Assembly (NCBI GenBank): GCA_017515465.1
Contig: JAFWFV010000039.1
Span: forward strand, 23,026 to 87,025
Direction: 5' to 3'
Length of the DNA stretch: 64,000 nt
DNA from: Clostridiales bacterium
GTDB lineage: Bacteria; Bacillota; Clostridia; Saccharofermentanales; Saccharofermentanaceae
The position numbers were made by a program, and so were the translations under genes. Shown in pieces: positions 1-7,833 of the stretch. The notes under the pieces are model-generated. The model searched no databases and was not told where the DNA came from. It worked only from the letters and a program-made list of their open reading frames with translations. Within the stretch, counting starts at the first letter, position 1. The number at the start of each line of letters is the position of its first letter.

Positions 1-830
1 GGAGTATCCTTTGCGATACAGTTGAGCAGGAAGTCAACACCAACGTTCATGTATGCGGAACCGCAGTAGATGGGATGGAGCTTGCCCTCACGGAAGCCGG
101 CATGTACGCCGTGCCTGAATTCGTCCTCTGTAAAAGGCTCGCCTGCGAAGAACTTCTCCATGAGAGCATCGTCAGCCTCAGCTACGACCTCATTTACCTT
201 TTCCTGGAGCTCGTCGATACGTGAATTATATTCCTCAGGCAGAGGGAATTCTGTGAGCTTGCCTGTCTTCCAGTCAACGGAGAAAGCCTTACGGTTCATA
301 ACGTCAACGATACCTGTCATCTGTCCGCCTTCCATGATCGGGAAGGACAGAGGGATAACTGAAGCACCGTAACGCTCCATCATCCTGGACGCAACTGCCT
401 CGAAATCTGCATTAGGTTCATCCATCCTGTTTACGAAGAACAGGAAAGGAACATTCTTACCGTTAAGGAGCCTGATGGCCTTCTGTGAACCTACTGATGT
501 ACCGCCCTTGGCAGAGACCATAACGACTCCGCTGTCGGCGATTCTGATACCAGCCATTTCTTCACCAAGGAAGTCAAAATCACCGGGTGTGTCGATGATA
601 TTGATCTTGCTTCCCTTGTATTCGCACGCGGCTACCTTGGCTGCAACTGACATCTGACGCTTGATCTCTTCGGGATCAAAGTCCATTACAGTGTTGCCAT
701 CGGTTATCTTGCCGAGGCGGTCTGTGCTTTTGGTGCAATATAACATAGCTTCTGCCAATGTGGTCTTACCTGAACCGACGTGGCCGAACAAAGCGATGTT
801 ACGGATCTTGTCTGCGGAATACTTTTCCAT
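1..830 (-). CDS. EF-G-like translational GTPase (N-terminal part, cut by window edge)
   Basis: The first 276 residues of an elongation factor G-type GTPase are visible; the rest lies before base 1. The start is the ATG at 828-830, preceded by AAGGAGG (838-844). The P-loop GHVGSGKT (residues 16-23), DTPGDFDF (80-87) and NRMD (134-137) give the G1, G3 and G4 motifs. Canonical EF-G has DTPGHVDF, whose His is catalytic; here it is Asp. The usual RGITI switch is replaced by KRQMSV. Both features are typical of the EF-G paralogue family (FusA2-like) and not of the essential EF-G, whose gene normally sits with rpsL/rpsG. Its substrate role is not known. It is transcribed divergently from the arginine operon. 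Confidence 0.85.
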   Translation of the reverse strand, partial: MEKYSADKIRNIALFGHVGSGKTTLAEAMLYCTKSTDRLGKITDGNTVMDFDPEEIKRQMSVAAKVAACEYKGSKINIIDTPGDFDFLGEEMAGIRIADSGVVMVSAKGGTSVGSQKAIRLLNGKNVPFLFFVNRMDEPNADFEAVASRMMERYGASVIPLSFPIMEGGQMTGIVDVMNRKAFSVDWKTGKLTEFPLPEEYNSRIDELQEKVNEVVAEADDALMEKFFAGEPFTEDEFRHGVHAGFREGKLHPIYCGSAYMNVGVDFLLNCIAKDT

Positions 831-878
831 CAGTCTTTCCTCCTTCGAAATTGGTATCAGATAGAAACATCTTTTTCG

Positions 879-945
879 ATTATATATGATTTGCTATGCG
901 ATTTCCACAAAAATACAACATTGCACCAAAACATATTTGTGCAAT
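879..945 (-). promoter_or_regulatory. Likely promoter region of the EF-G-like gene with a small dyad
   Basis: On the minus strand a perfect TATAAT (879-884) lies about 50 bases before the start codon. The -35 region is weak (TGGAAA-like). Upstream is a dyad, ATTGCAC (920-926) and GTGCAAT (939-945), separated by 12 bases, which could bind a regulator. The -10 is seen directly; the operator is inference. Between 946 and 990 I see nothing recognisable. Confidence 0.4.
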
Positions 946-990
946 TATGAAAAGCGAGCATCGATCCGGTCAACGGAATCTGCTAAGAAT

Positions 991-1095
991 AAAGATAAAT
1001 ATCCGGAATCTTTTGAGCGACAGGACATAAACGTTTTCATAAGGAATAATAGAATTTATAAAGGTCCTGTCGCGAAGTGACGGATATTTATCTTT
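991..1095. repeat. Nested perfect inverted repeats (105 bp) ahead of the arginine promoter
   Basis: The outer arms AAAGATAAATATCCG (991-1005) and CGGATATTTATCTTT (1081-1095) are exact reverse complements. Inside them GCGACAGGAC (1017-1026) and GTCCTGTCGC (1064-1073) form a second exact stem around a 37-base AT-rich loop. The element lies upstream of the argC promoter, so it is not in the argC leader. It carries no T-run after the stem. It could be a miniature mobile element, a small RNA or a protein-binding site; the sequence alone does not decide. Confidence 0.7.
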
Positions 1096-1103
1096 AATCT
1101 CTC

Positions 1104-1137
1104 TTGACTTTTGTATTTTTATGCATTATATTGCATA
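1104..1137 (+). promoter_or_regulatory. argC operon promoter with ArgR-like box over the -10
   Basis: TTGACT (1104-1109) and TATATT (1127-1132) are 17 bases apart, a strong sigma-A-type promoter. The 18-base palindrome TATGCATTATATTGCATA (1120-1137) fits the Gram-positive arginine-box pattern TNTGNATWWWWATNCANA at 17 of 18 positions and covers the -10. An arginine repressor bound there would block RNA polymerase directly. No argR gene is visible in the window, so the assignment rests on the motif and on the downstream genes. Confidence 0.75.
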
Positions 1138-1171
1138 AATCATCAAATAGTAAGTTGAGGAACTATTCACT

Positions 1172-2248
1172 ATGGAATCTAATAAAATAAAGATCAGTAT
1201 CATTGGTGCTACCGGATATGTCGGTGCTGAACTCGTCAGGGGCTTTTCGGCACATCCTTATGCAGAACTCATTCATCTGACATCCAAGTCTTTCGCAGGA
1301 AAGGCATTCTCGGAGATATATCCCGTATTCAGAGGTGTATGCGACATCATCCTCGAGGAGGGTTATTACGTTCAGATCGCAAAGGACAGCGATCTGGTAA
1401 TAACCGCTCTGCCCCACGGCGTATCATCCAAGACGGTTCCCGTTCTTCTTGAAAACGGTGCCAGGGTCATCGATCACAGCGGCGATTTCAGGTACAAGGT
1501 CCTTGCCACATACGAAAGATCCTACAAGCTGGAGCATCCTCATCCCGAACTCCTCAAAGAAGCCGTATACGGTCTTCCCGAGTTCTACAGGAATGAACTG
1601 AAGTCAGCACGCCTGGTAGCTAATCCCGGCTGCTATCCCACATGTTCCCTCATCGCTCTGGCTCCCTTCCTCACCAAGGGTCTGGTTAAAGCTGATTCCA
1701 TAATCATCGATGCCATATCAGGTGTATCCGGAGCAGGCAGGAAAGCTGACCTCGCATATGCTTTCTGTGAGACGGATGAAGCTTTCAAGCCCTACGGCGC
1801 GGTAGGTCACAGACACACAACAGAGATCGCCGAGCAGTGCGGATTCCTGTCTCAGAAGTCCGGGTCAGAGATCGTTAAGAGCGTAACATTTACGCCCCAC
1901 CTTGCACCTTTCAAGAGAGGCATGCTGGCCAGCATCTACGCAAAGCCTTCCGAGCTTTTCAAGGATGTTTCTTCAGAGAAGATCAACGAAGTTTATCAGG
2001 AGTTTTACAATAATGAGACTTTTGTAAGAGTATTGAATAATAAGGAGCTTCCTGATGTAAAATCGGTATACGGTTCAAACTACATAGACGTTAATGGTCT
2101 GTATGATCCCGAGACTGACATGATCAAGCTCTTCTCCGCACAGGATAACCTGGGCAAGGGAGCCGCTCTTCAGGCCATCCAGGCAGCCAACTGCATGTTC
2201 GGACTTCCTGAGGACACAGGTCTCAAAAACGTTGTAAGAGGTGTATGA
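1172..2248 (+). CDS. argC: N-acetyl-gamma-glutamyl-phosphate reductase
   Basis: Third step of ornithine/arginine synthesis: NADPH-dependent reduction of N-acetylglutamyl-5-phosphate to the semialdehyde, in the cytoplasm. The 358-residue length is normal for the longer ArgC type. The Rossmann motif [11 protein letters not shown] is at residues 13-23, and the active-site cysteine is in NPGCYPT (about residues 151-157, Cys154). GHRHTTEI near residue 212 is the conserved histidine segment. It is the first gene of the arg operon; the leader from the promoter is about 35 bases. It ends two bases before the argB start. Confidence 0.97.
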   Translation: MESNKIKISIIGATGYVGAELVRGFSAHPYAELIHLTSKSFAGKAFSEIYPVFRGVCDIILEEGYYVQIAKDSDLVITALPHGVSSKTVPVLLENGARVIDHSGDFRYKVLATYERSYKLEHPHPELLKEAVYGLPEFYRNELKSARLVANPGCYPTCSLIALAPFLTKGLVKADSIIIDAISGVSGAGRKADLAYAFCETDEAFKPYGAVGHRHTTEIAEQCGFLSQKSGSEIVKSVTFTPHLAPFKRGMLASIYAKPSELFKDVSSEKINEVYQEFYNNETFVRVLNNKELPDVKSVYGSNYIDVNGLYDPETDMIKLFSAQDNLGKGAALQAIQAANCMFGLPEDTGLKNVVRGV

Positions 2249-2249
2249 C

Positions 2250-3197
2250 ATGAGTGACAATGAAAAGAATCCTCCCTACATCGAAGGGGAAATGAAGACA
2301 AAAGTCGATAAGGCTCAGATCCTCATCGAAGCCCTCCCCTACATCAAGAAGCTGAGAGGACAGACGATCGTTATCAAGTACGGCGGAAACGCAATGATCA
2401 ACGAGGAACTGAAGCAGTCCGTAATGGACGATATCGTCCTCCTGAAATACATCGGCATCAACCCCATCCTGGTACATGGAGGCGGACCTGACATCAACAA
2501 CATGCTCTCCAGAGTTAACGTGGAATCCCACTTCGTTAACGGTCTGAGATATACCGATGCCGACACCATGCAGATCGCACAGATGGTACTGATCGGCAAG
2601 ACGAACAAGGAGATAGTATCCAACCTCTGCTCCAAGGGAGCCAAGGCGATCGGTATCTCCGGTATCGATGGACAGCTGATCGAAGCAGAGAGGATGACGG
2701 TAGATCCTGAGGGCAACCCCATAGATATCGGTTATGTCGGAAAGATCAAGAACATCGACACCGCTGTCATCTCAATGCTCGCAAACGACGAATACATCCC
2801 CGTCATCGCCCCTATCGGAATGGGTGAAGAGGGCGAGAGCTACAATATCAACGCCGATACGGTAGCATCAGAAGTCGCTGTCGCCCTGCAGGCTTCCAAG
2901 CTCATGATCCTGACTGATGTAGGCGGCGTTCTGGAAAAGCAGGAAAACGGTGAGAACCACATCATTCCCGTTCTGGACGAAAATGACATCAGCGACTGCA
3001 TCAACAGAGGGATAATAACAGGCGGCATGATCCCCAAGATCAATGGCTGCCTCGATACGGTCTTAAGGGGTGTAGGAAGAGCTCATATCATTGACGGCAG
3101 GATACCCCACAGCCTTCTCCTTGAGATCTTCACGGAGAACGGGATCGGAACAATGATCGTGAAAGAAAAGAGGGACGATTATGAGTATAGAAAGTGA
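2250..3197 (+). CDS. argB: Acetylglutamate kinase
   Basis: Phosphorylates N-acetylglutamate with ATP, the second step and usual feedback point of arginine synthesis. YGGNAM near residue 48 and HGGGPDIN near residue 78 are the nucleotide and substrate glycine loops, and the C-terminal GGMIPK is conserved. I start at the ATG at 2250 because AAGAGGTG (2236-2243) is well placed; an in-frame GTG at 2241 overlaps argC and has no better site. That gives 315 residues. The C-terminal 17 bases overlap argD, implying translational coupling. Whether it is arginine-inhibited cannot be read by eye. Confidence 0.97.
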   Translation: MSDNEKNPPYIEGEMKTKVDKAQILIEALPYIKKLRGQTIVIKYGGNAMINEELKQSVMDDIVLLKYIGINPILVHGGGPDINNMLSRVNVESHFVNGLRYTDADTMQIAQMVLIGKTNKEIVSNLCSKGAKAIGISGIDGQLIEAERMTVDPEGNPIDIGYVGKIKNIDTAVISMLANDEYIPVIAPIGMGEEGESYNINADTVASEVAVALQASKLMILTDVGGVLEKQENGENHIIPVLDENDISDCINRGIITGGMIPKINGCLDTVLRGVGRAHIIDGRIPHSLLLEIFTENGIGTMIVKEKRDDYEYRK

Positions 3198-4398
3198 TCT
3201 TTATCTCGCAAAGGATTATGACAAGAAATACTGCATGCAGGTATTTGCACCCCTGGACGTGGCTTTCGTCAAGGGCAAGGGCAGCTACCTCTATGATACG
3301 GACGGAAAGAAGTATCTGGACATGATCGGCGGCATCGCCGTAAACTCAGTGGGACATGCTCATCCCAAGCTTACAAAAGCCATAGCAGAGCAGTCCAAAA
3401 AGCTGATCCACTGCTCCAACTACTACCTCATCCCCTCCAGGAGCGAACTGGCATACAGGCTCTGCAAAAAGAGCTTTGCTGACAAGGTCTTCTTCTCCAA
3501 TTCCGGAGCTGAGGCTAATGAAGCAGCCATTAAGCTGGCAAGAGGCTATTTCCACTACAAGGGCATCGACAAGTATGAGATCATTACCGCCAAGATGAGC
3601 TTCCACGGAAGGACTATGGCAACCATCGCCGCAACAGGCCAGCCCAAGTTCAGCCAGCCCTTTGAACCTGTTACTCCCGGATTCAAGTACGTTGAGTATA
3701 ACGATATCAGCGACCTGCAGTCAGCCATCACTGACAAGACGGCAGCTATCATGCTGGAGCTGATCCAGGGCGAGAGCGGTGTTCATCCCGCTGCTCCCGA
3801 TTTTGTAAAGGCTGTAAGGCAGCTGTGCAACGAGAAAGGGATCCTTTTTATCGACGATGAGATCCAGACAGGCGTCGGCCGTACGGGCAAGATGTTCTGC
3901 TATGAGCACTACGGAGTACGCCCTGACATCATGACCCTGGCCAAGGGCCTCGCAGGCGGTGTTCCCATTGGTGCGACCCTCTGCACCGAGGAAGTCTCCT
4001 CGGGATTCCATGTCGGAGATCACGGTTCAACATTCGGCGGAAACCCTCTGGCAACCACGGCAGCTAACACTGTTCTGGACATAATCGAGAGTGAACTTCT
4101 CGTTGAGAATGCCGACATAATCGGAGAGGAACTCATGGACAAGCTCCAGGCCATCAAGGCCAAGTACCCCCTGATCCGTCAGGTAAGGGGCAGAGGACTT
4201 CTCATCGGCATAGAGTTCGACCCTCTCATCTCCGCAAAGATGATGAAGGACGTTCTCCTGGAAAAGGGATTCCTGGTAAGTTCGATCGGAACATCCACCA
4301 TCAGGATCGCACCTCCTCTCAACATCAAGAAATATGAAGCCATGAGCTTCGCAACGGCGATCGAAAAGATCATGAAGGCACAGGCCAAGAATAAGTGA
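3181..4398 (+). CDS. argD: Acetylornithine aminotransferase
   Basis: A PLP-dependent class III aminotransferase converting N-acetylglutamate semialdehyde to N-acetylornithine. It has 405 residues, the usual length. [13 protein letters not shown] near residue 104 binds PLP phosphate, [13 protein letters not shown] is the cofactor aspartate segment, and LAKGLAGG holds the Schiff-base lysine (about residue 254). [10 protein letters not shown] is typical of the ArgD/OAT family. The start lies inside the argB tail with GAGGGACG just upstream. In such operons the enzyme can also serve lysine synthesis as a succinyl-DAP aminotransferase; this is family knowledge, not visible here. Confidence 0.96.
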   Translation: MSIESDLYLAKDYDKKYCMQVFAPLDVAFVKGKGSYLYDTDGKKYLDMIGGIAVNSVGHAHPKLTKAIAEQSKKLIHCSNYYLIPSRSELAYRLCKKSFADKVFFSNSGAEANEAAIKLARGYFHYKGIDKYEIITAKMSFHGRTMATIAATGQPKFSQPFEPVTPGFKYVEYNDISDLQSAITDKTAAIMLELIQGESGVHPAAPDFVKAVRQLCNEKGILFIDDEIQTGVGRTGKMFCYEHYGVRPDIMTLAKGLAGGVPIGATLCTEEVSSGFHVGDHGSTFGGNPLATTAANTVLDIIESELLVENADIIGEELMDKLQAIKAKYPLIRQVRGRGLLIGIEFDPLISAKMMKDVLLEKGFLVSSIGTSTIRIAPPLNIKKYEAMSFATAIEKIMKAQAKNK

Positions 4399-4408
4399 GG
4401 TAACTGAC

Positions 4409-5347
4409 ATGAAGCATTATATAGATTTTCACGAAGACGTAGGCATCGAAGAGCTGGATAAGCTCCTCGATCTGGCCATCGATATGAAGGCAAAGACAAA
4501 AGCAAGGATCCCCCATCACTATCTCGAGGGACAGTCACTTGCAATGATCTTTACAAAGTCTTCCACAAGGACCAGGGTCTCCTTCGAGGTCGGCATGTAT
4601 CAGCTTGGCGGCCAGGCTCTGTTCCTGTCCAACAACGACATCCAGATCGGCAGGGGCGAGACAATCTACGATACGGCTCACGTTCTTTCCGGAATGGTGG
4701 ACGGCATCATGATCAGGACTTTTGCACATCAGGACATCGTGGATCTGGCCAGGTTCGGATCTGTCCCTGTCATCAACGGCCTGTCTGACGACCAGCACCC
4801 TACGCAGATGCTGGCTGACCTCCTCACAATAAAAGAGCAGAAGGGAACTCTAAAGGGTCTTAAGCTCGCTTACCTCGGCGACGGAAACAATGTCGCAAAT
4901 TCACTTCTCCAGGCATGTGCCAAGGCAGGCATGGACGTAGCTATCGCTTCTCCCGCTGACTATACATGCCCTTCCAAGTATGTCGATCAGGCAAATAAAG
5001 ATGCAGCGGTCACTGGCTCAAAGGTCCTCATGACCACGGATCCTTTCGAAGCCGCAGCAGATGCTGATGTCATCTACACCGATACATGGACATCCATGGG
5101 CCAGGAAGAAGAAAAGGCAATGCGTGTCCAGATCTTCAAGGATTATCAGGTCAACAGCAAGATCATGGGAGTCGCAAAGAAGGATGCCATGTTCCTCCAC
5201 TGCCTGCCTGCATACCGTGGATACGAAGTAACGGAGGACGTGATCGACGGGCCTCAGAGCTTTGTATTCGAGGAGGCTGAGAACAGGCTCCATGCACACA
5301 AGGCTATCCTCGTAAACTGCATGGCTGACATTAATGAGTTCATTTGA
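4409..5347 (+). CDS. argF: Ornithine carbamoyltransferase
   Basis: Transfers carbamoyl phosphate to ornithine to give citrulline. It has 312 residues. The carbamoyl-phosphate motif STRTR is at about residues 52-56, HPTQ near residue 131, the ornithine-loop DTWTSMGQE near residue 230, and HCLPAYRG near residue 264 contains the catalytic cysteine. GAGGTAAC precedes the ATG. Ten bases separate it from argD and 14 bases overlap the next gene. Its place at the end of an acetyl-ornithine pathway argues for an anabolic enzyme, not the arcB deiminase-pathway form. Confidence 0.97.
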   Translation: MKHYIDFHEDVGIEELDKLLDLAIDMKAKTKARIPHHYLEGQSLAMIFTKSSTRTRVSFEVGMYQLGGQALFLSNNDIQIGRGETIYDTAHVLSGMVDGIMIRTFAHQDIVDLARFGSVPVINGLSDDQHPTQMLADLLTIKEQKGTLKGLKLAYLGDGNNVANSLLQACAKAGMDVAIASPADYTCPSKYVDQANKDAAVTGSKVLMTTDPFEAAADADVIYTDTWTSMGQEEEKAMRVQIFKDYQVNSKIMGVAKKDAMFLHCLPAYRGYEVTEDVIDGPQSFVFEEAENRLHAHKAILVNCMADINEFI

Positions 5348-5861
5348 GTTCAGAAGAGCCGTTCCGGAAGATGCGGATAAACTGTCGCTTCTGATCAAGA
5401 ATGCGATGGTTACTTACTGCGAGGATTCCGGCATACCCGAAGATCATCTGGAATCGATGACCGAGAGCATATCGACGATCTCCGACAGGATAACGAATAA
5501 CTACTGCCTGTGCTGTTTTGACGGCGACGAACCTATAGGGACGATCACACTGTCCCTCGTGTTCAATCCTCTCAAGTTCAATTTCTCCGACAAAACGCTG
5601 GAGTATCTGAACGGAGTGGAACTGGCAGGATACATATCGAGATTTGCCGTCAGGAGGGATCTCAGGAGCACCGGCCTCGGCGTGGACTTGATGAACGCCG
5701 CAATGGAACTGGCGGCGAGAAAAGGGTGCTCTCATGCACTTCTGCACACGGCAGTTGCCAATACGGGCATGGTCTCATTTTACAAAAACAGAGGATTTGA
5801 AGTTATAGACAGTGAATCCGGAAGAGGCTATATGAGAGGACTGCTGGGAAAGCAGCTCTGA
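5334..5861 (+). CDS. GNAT-family N-acetyltransferase coupled to argF
   Basis: A 175-residue acetyl-CoA-dependent acetyltransferase of the GNAT fold. The beta4 segment YISRFAVRRDLRSTGLG (about residues 101-117) carries the acetyl-CoA pyrophosphate loop in the form RSTGLG, and FYKNRGFEV is the usual C-terminal motif. Its ATG lies 14 bases inside argF, so it is very probably co-translated. The operon has no argA or argJ, so this protein is a candidate for the missing N-acetylglutamate synthase; short stand-alone synthases of similar size are known in actinobacteria. The alternative is an unrelated small-molecule or protein acetylase. The fold is sure, the substrate is inference. Confidence 0.8.
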   Translation: MSSFEFRRAVPEDADKLSLLIKNAMVTYCEDSGIPEDHLESMTESISTISDRITNNYCLCCFDGDEPIGTITLSLVFNPLKFNFSDKTLEYLNGVELAGYISRFAVRRDLRSTGLGVDLMNAAMELAARKGCSHALLHTAVANTGMVSFYKNRGFEVIDSESGRGYMRGLLGKQL

Positions 5862-5863
5862 TA

Positions 5864-6805
5864 TCAGATCATCCCTGTTACAAAGAAGTCGCAGTCACTG
5901 AACCTGGCATCAGATGCGAGGGCCTTTCTGACTTTTTCAGCATCTTCTGTTGTCTTGAACAGGCCGAATACCGCAGATCCCGAACCGGTCATGAGAGCCA
6001 GTGATGCTCCCTCTTTTTCCAGTGAACTGATGATATCCCTAATCACGGGCACTTCGTCTATTCCGGGAGCCTGCAGATCGTTTATGAGCAGTTCCCTGTT
6101 CCGGTCCAGCACCTCATCTGCCCTGTCCAGATCGCCATCTGTCTCCAGGAGCTCTCTGAACAATTCCTCATATCTCGACTTATCAAGCGGCGGCAGATCG
6201 AGCTTATCCACCTCGGAATAACTCCTGGCAGTAGATACTCCCTGACGGGGCTTGACGATCAGGAGCGGCCATTTTGGGAAGGCATCCAGCTGTGTTACCA
6301 CTTCGCCTACACCCTCGCAGAGGCCTGTTCCGCCGTAAAGGAAGAAAGGAACATCTGCGCCGATATTTACTGCTGTTTCGTTCAGTTCTTCCTCATTAAG
6401 GGGCTCGCCGAAGTGTTCCTGCAAAGCCAACAGCACTGCTGCAGCATCTGAACTGCCGCCTCCCATGCCGGCCTGATTGGGGATACCTTTCCTGAGGATT
6501 ATCTCAGTATGGGGAAAGACTATCTTTTCCCTGGTCCCTTCACTCACGAGTTTCTTATGAAGCCTGGCATAGAACCTGTCTGCAGCTTTGTAGCAGAGAT
6601 TCTTTGTGGGATCGAGTCCCATTAGATCACTGCATACGACATCAATCCCGGCGGGCCTTTCGCTATCCAGATTAACGGTCACATCATCGGAGATATCTAT
6701 CTCCTGCATTACCATGTAGAGTTTGTGGTAACCGTTGGGAAGCTTGCCGCATATCCTGAGAAAGATATTGATCTTGGCATTGGCACTTATCTCATAACTG
6801 TCCAT
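5864..6805 (-). CDS. ispE: 4-(cytidine 5'-diphospho)-2-C-methylerythritol kinase
   Basis: A GHMP kinase of the non-mevalonate (MEP) isoprenoid pathway that phosphorylates CDP-methylerythritol. The N-terminal SANAKINIFL and PNGYHKL are the IspE signature, and AGMGGGSSDAAA (about residues 110-120) is the GHMP phosphate loop. LMTGSGSAVFG near the C-terminus is motif 3. I choose the ATG at 6803-6805, which leaves six bases after AGGAG; the upstream ATG (6811) directly abuts that site. The length is 313 residues. The gene overlaps the end of the preceding membrane-protein gene. Veg and IspE are also neighbours in Bacillus. Confidence 0.95.
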   Translation of the reverse strand: MDSYEISANAKINIFLRICGKLPNGYHKLYMVMQEIDISDDVTVNLDSERPAGIDVVCSDLMGLDPTKNLCYKAADRFYARLHKKLVSEGTREKIVFPHTEIILRKGIPNQAGMGGGSSDAAAVLLALQEHFGEPLNEEELNETAVNIGADVPFFLYGGTGLCEGVGEVVTQLDAFPKWPLLIVKPRQGVSTARSYSEVDKLDLPPLDKSRYEELFRELLETDGDLDRADEVLDRNRELLINDLQAPGIDEVPVIRDIISSLEKEGASLALMTGSGSAVFGLFKTTEDAEKVRKALASDARFSDCDFFVTGMI

Positions 6806-7202
6806 AATCATCTCCTGAATTAAGTCCTATACTGAGGTCTTCCCTGTGCTTCATGACATAGTCCCTGATCAGGAGATCATAGCAGCTGGCAAAGACACCT
6901 ATGAAGCCTCCGAAGATCAGATTGATCCCGAGAAAGATCAGTATGTGGTTAAGATCCCTCTCGTAGTAGGGATAGATCAATTCCGGGTTGGCCTTGAACT
7001 GATCCATCAGCTTCATCCTGCTGACGGATGCATATATGTTCCACGCTCCGCAGAGGATCATGGAAACTCCATAGCCAAACACGATCAGGAACAGACCTCC
7101 CAGTATCTGGAGAATGGCAATGATTATCCAGAAGACAACGGATATACCGAGTCTGCGGATAACGGTATTTACTGCACGTTTCCCATCTAATAACTCAGGC
7201 AT
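6792..7202 (-). CDS. Small membrane protein of unknown function
   Basis: 136 residues with two N-terminal hydrophobic segments (about residues 19-40 and 43-58) and one more (about 87-108), so probably three membrane passes with a short soluble tail. I see no motif that gives a function. The 3' end overlaps the ispE start, and veg lies upstream on the same strand beyond a terminator, so it is probably transcribed with ispE. Membership of a conserved family could not be checked. Confidence 0.65.
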   Translation of the reverse strand: MPELLDGKRAVNTVIRRLGISVVFWIIIAILQILGGLFLIVFGYGVSMILCGAWNIYASVSRMKLMDQFKANPELIYPYYERDLNHILIFLGINLIFGGFIGVFASCYDLLIRDYVMKHREDLSIGLNSGDDYGQL

Positions 7203-7242
7203 TTAACGACCCCCCTCATATTATTCTATTATATGCGCGGGC

Positions 7243-7278
7243 AAAAAAACAGGAGAAGTCGGTATGGCTCCTCCTGTT
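7243..7278 (-). terminator. Rho-independent terminator after veg
   Basis: On the minus strand AACAGGAG and CTCCTGTT (arms 7271-7278 and 7248-7255) form a stem with a 15-base loop, followed by a run of seven T. It lies just downstream of the veg stop codon. Confidence 0.85.
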
Positions 7279-7298
7279 ATCATCGATTATCCAAAGCG

Positions 7299-7571
7299 TC
7301 AGCCTGCAGCCTGTTCCTCTGAGGAATGTTCTGCAACGAGGCCGATCCTGACTGTCCTGGTGAGAACATCTACATAGCTGAAGCTGACGATGGAGTACTC
7401 ACCCTCTCCTCTGTCACACTTTACTGTGAAAACGTTGGGATAGCAGCACTCAACCACACCAACATAAGTAATGATCCTCTTACGTCCGCCGTTTGTCTTA
7501 AGAACAACCCTTCTTCCGATGATCTCTTCAAACTTCTTACGACACAACTCAATATCCGAACTGATAATCAT
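7299..7571 (-). CDS. veg: Veg protein (biofilm/sporulation-associated family)
   Basis: 90 residues matching the Veg family of Gram-positive bacteria: KKFEEIIGRRVVLKTNGGRKR is followed by the small beta-barrel pattern GVVECCYPNVFTVKC and SFSYVDVLTRTV. In Bacillus subtilis veg is very strongly transcribed, stimulates biofilm matrix genes and lies beside ispE; the same neighbourhood is kept here. A solid terminator follows. The C-terminal EHSSEEQAAG tail is unstructured. The molecular function of the family is not established. Confidence 0.9.
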   Translation of the reverse strand: MIISSDIELCRKKFEEIIGRRVVLKTNGGRKRIITYVGVVECCYPNVFTVKCDRGEGEYSIVSFSYVDVLTRTVRIGLVAEHSSEEQAAG

Positions 7572-7726
7572 TTGATATAACCTCCGATTTTGCCGGCATA
7601 TATGTTTCCTGGGCTACATATATATGACAGAAACATTACCCACTCTGGTTCATAGAATAACAGGGCATGATTTTTTTGTCAATTATCTGACACAATATCT
7701 TGTGCCTTTTTGTCACATATCCACAA

Positions 7727-7750
7727 AATGTTGTGGTTCTCCACAACATT
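7727..7750. repeat. Perfect 10-bp hairpin upstream of the fhs promoter
   Basis: AATGTTGTGG (7727-7736) and CCACAACATT (7741-7750) are exact reverse complements around TTCT. It sits about 20-45 bases upstream of the fhs -35, between the divergent veg and fhs genes, and is not followed by a T-run. An operator or activator site is more likely than a terminator. An adjoining ATATCCACA (7718-7726) resembles a DnaA box at 8 of 9 bases, probably by chance. Confidence 0.6.
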
Positions 7751-7770
7751 CTGACCAAGCCATTACATTA

Positions 7771-7799
7771 TTGAAAAGAATAGTAACAGTTAGTAAAAT
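7771..7799 (+). promoter_or_regulatory. fhs promoter
   Basis: TTGAAA (7771-7776), a 17-base spacer and TAAAAT (7794-7799) lie 35 bases before the chosen start codon of fhs. AAGGGGA upstream of the ATG at 7834 serves as ribosome site. Confidence 0.7.
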
Positions 7800-7833
7800 A
7801 GAGTCTGATTCTAATATTATAAGGGGACTCATT

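Noticed and set aside
840..1171. T-box or other riboswitch ahead of argC
   Set aside because: No AGGGTGG-type antiterminator, and the strong palindrome lies upstream of the promoter, so it would not be in the mRNA leader.
5018..5398. A 126-codon frame opposite argF
   Set aside because: Antisense shadow inside a conserved enzyme.
7718..7750. DnaA boxes / replication origin near fhs
   Set aside because: Only one near-match to the 9-base box, no cluster and no dnaA/dnaN genes; the hairpin explains the repetition.
7624..7833. N-terminal extension of formate-tetrahydrofolate ligase
   Set aside because: The frame is open but contains the promoter and hairpin, has no ribosome site and would exceed the family length; the ATG at 7834 gives the normal protein.
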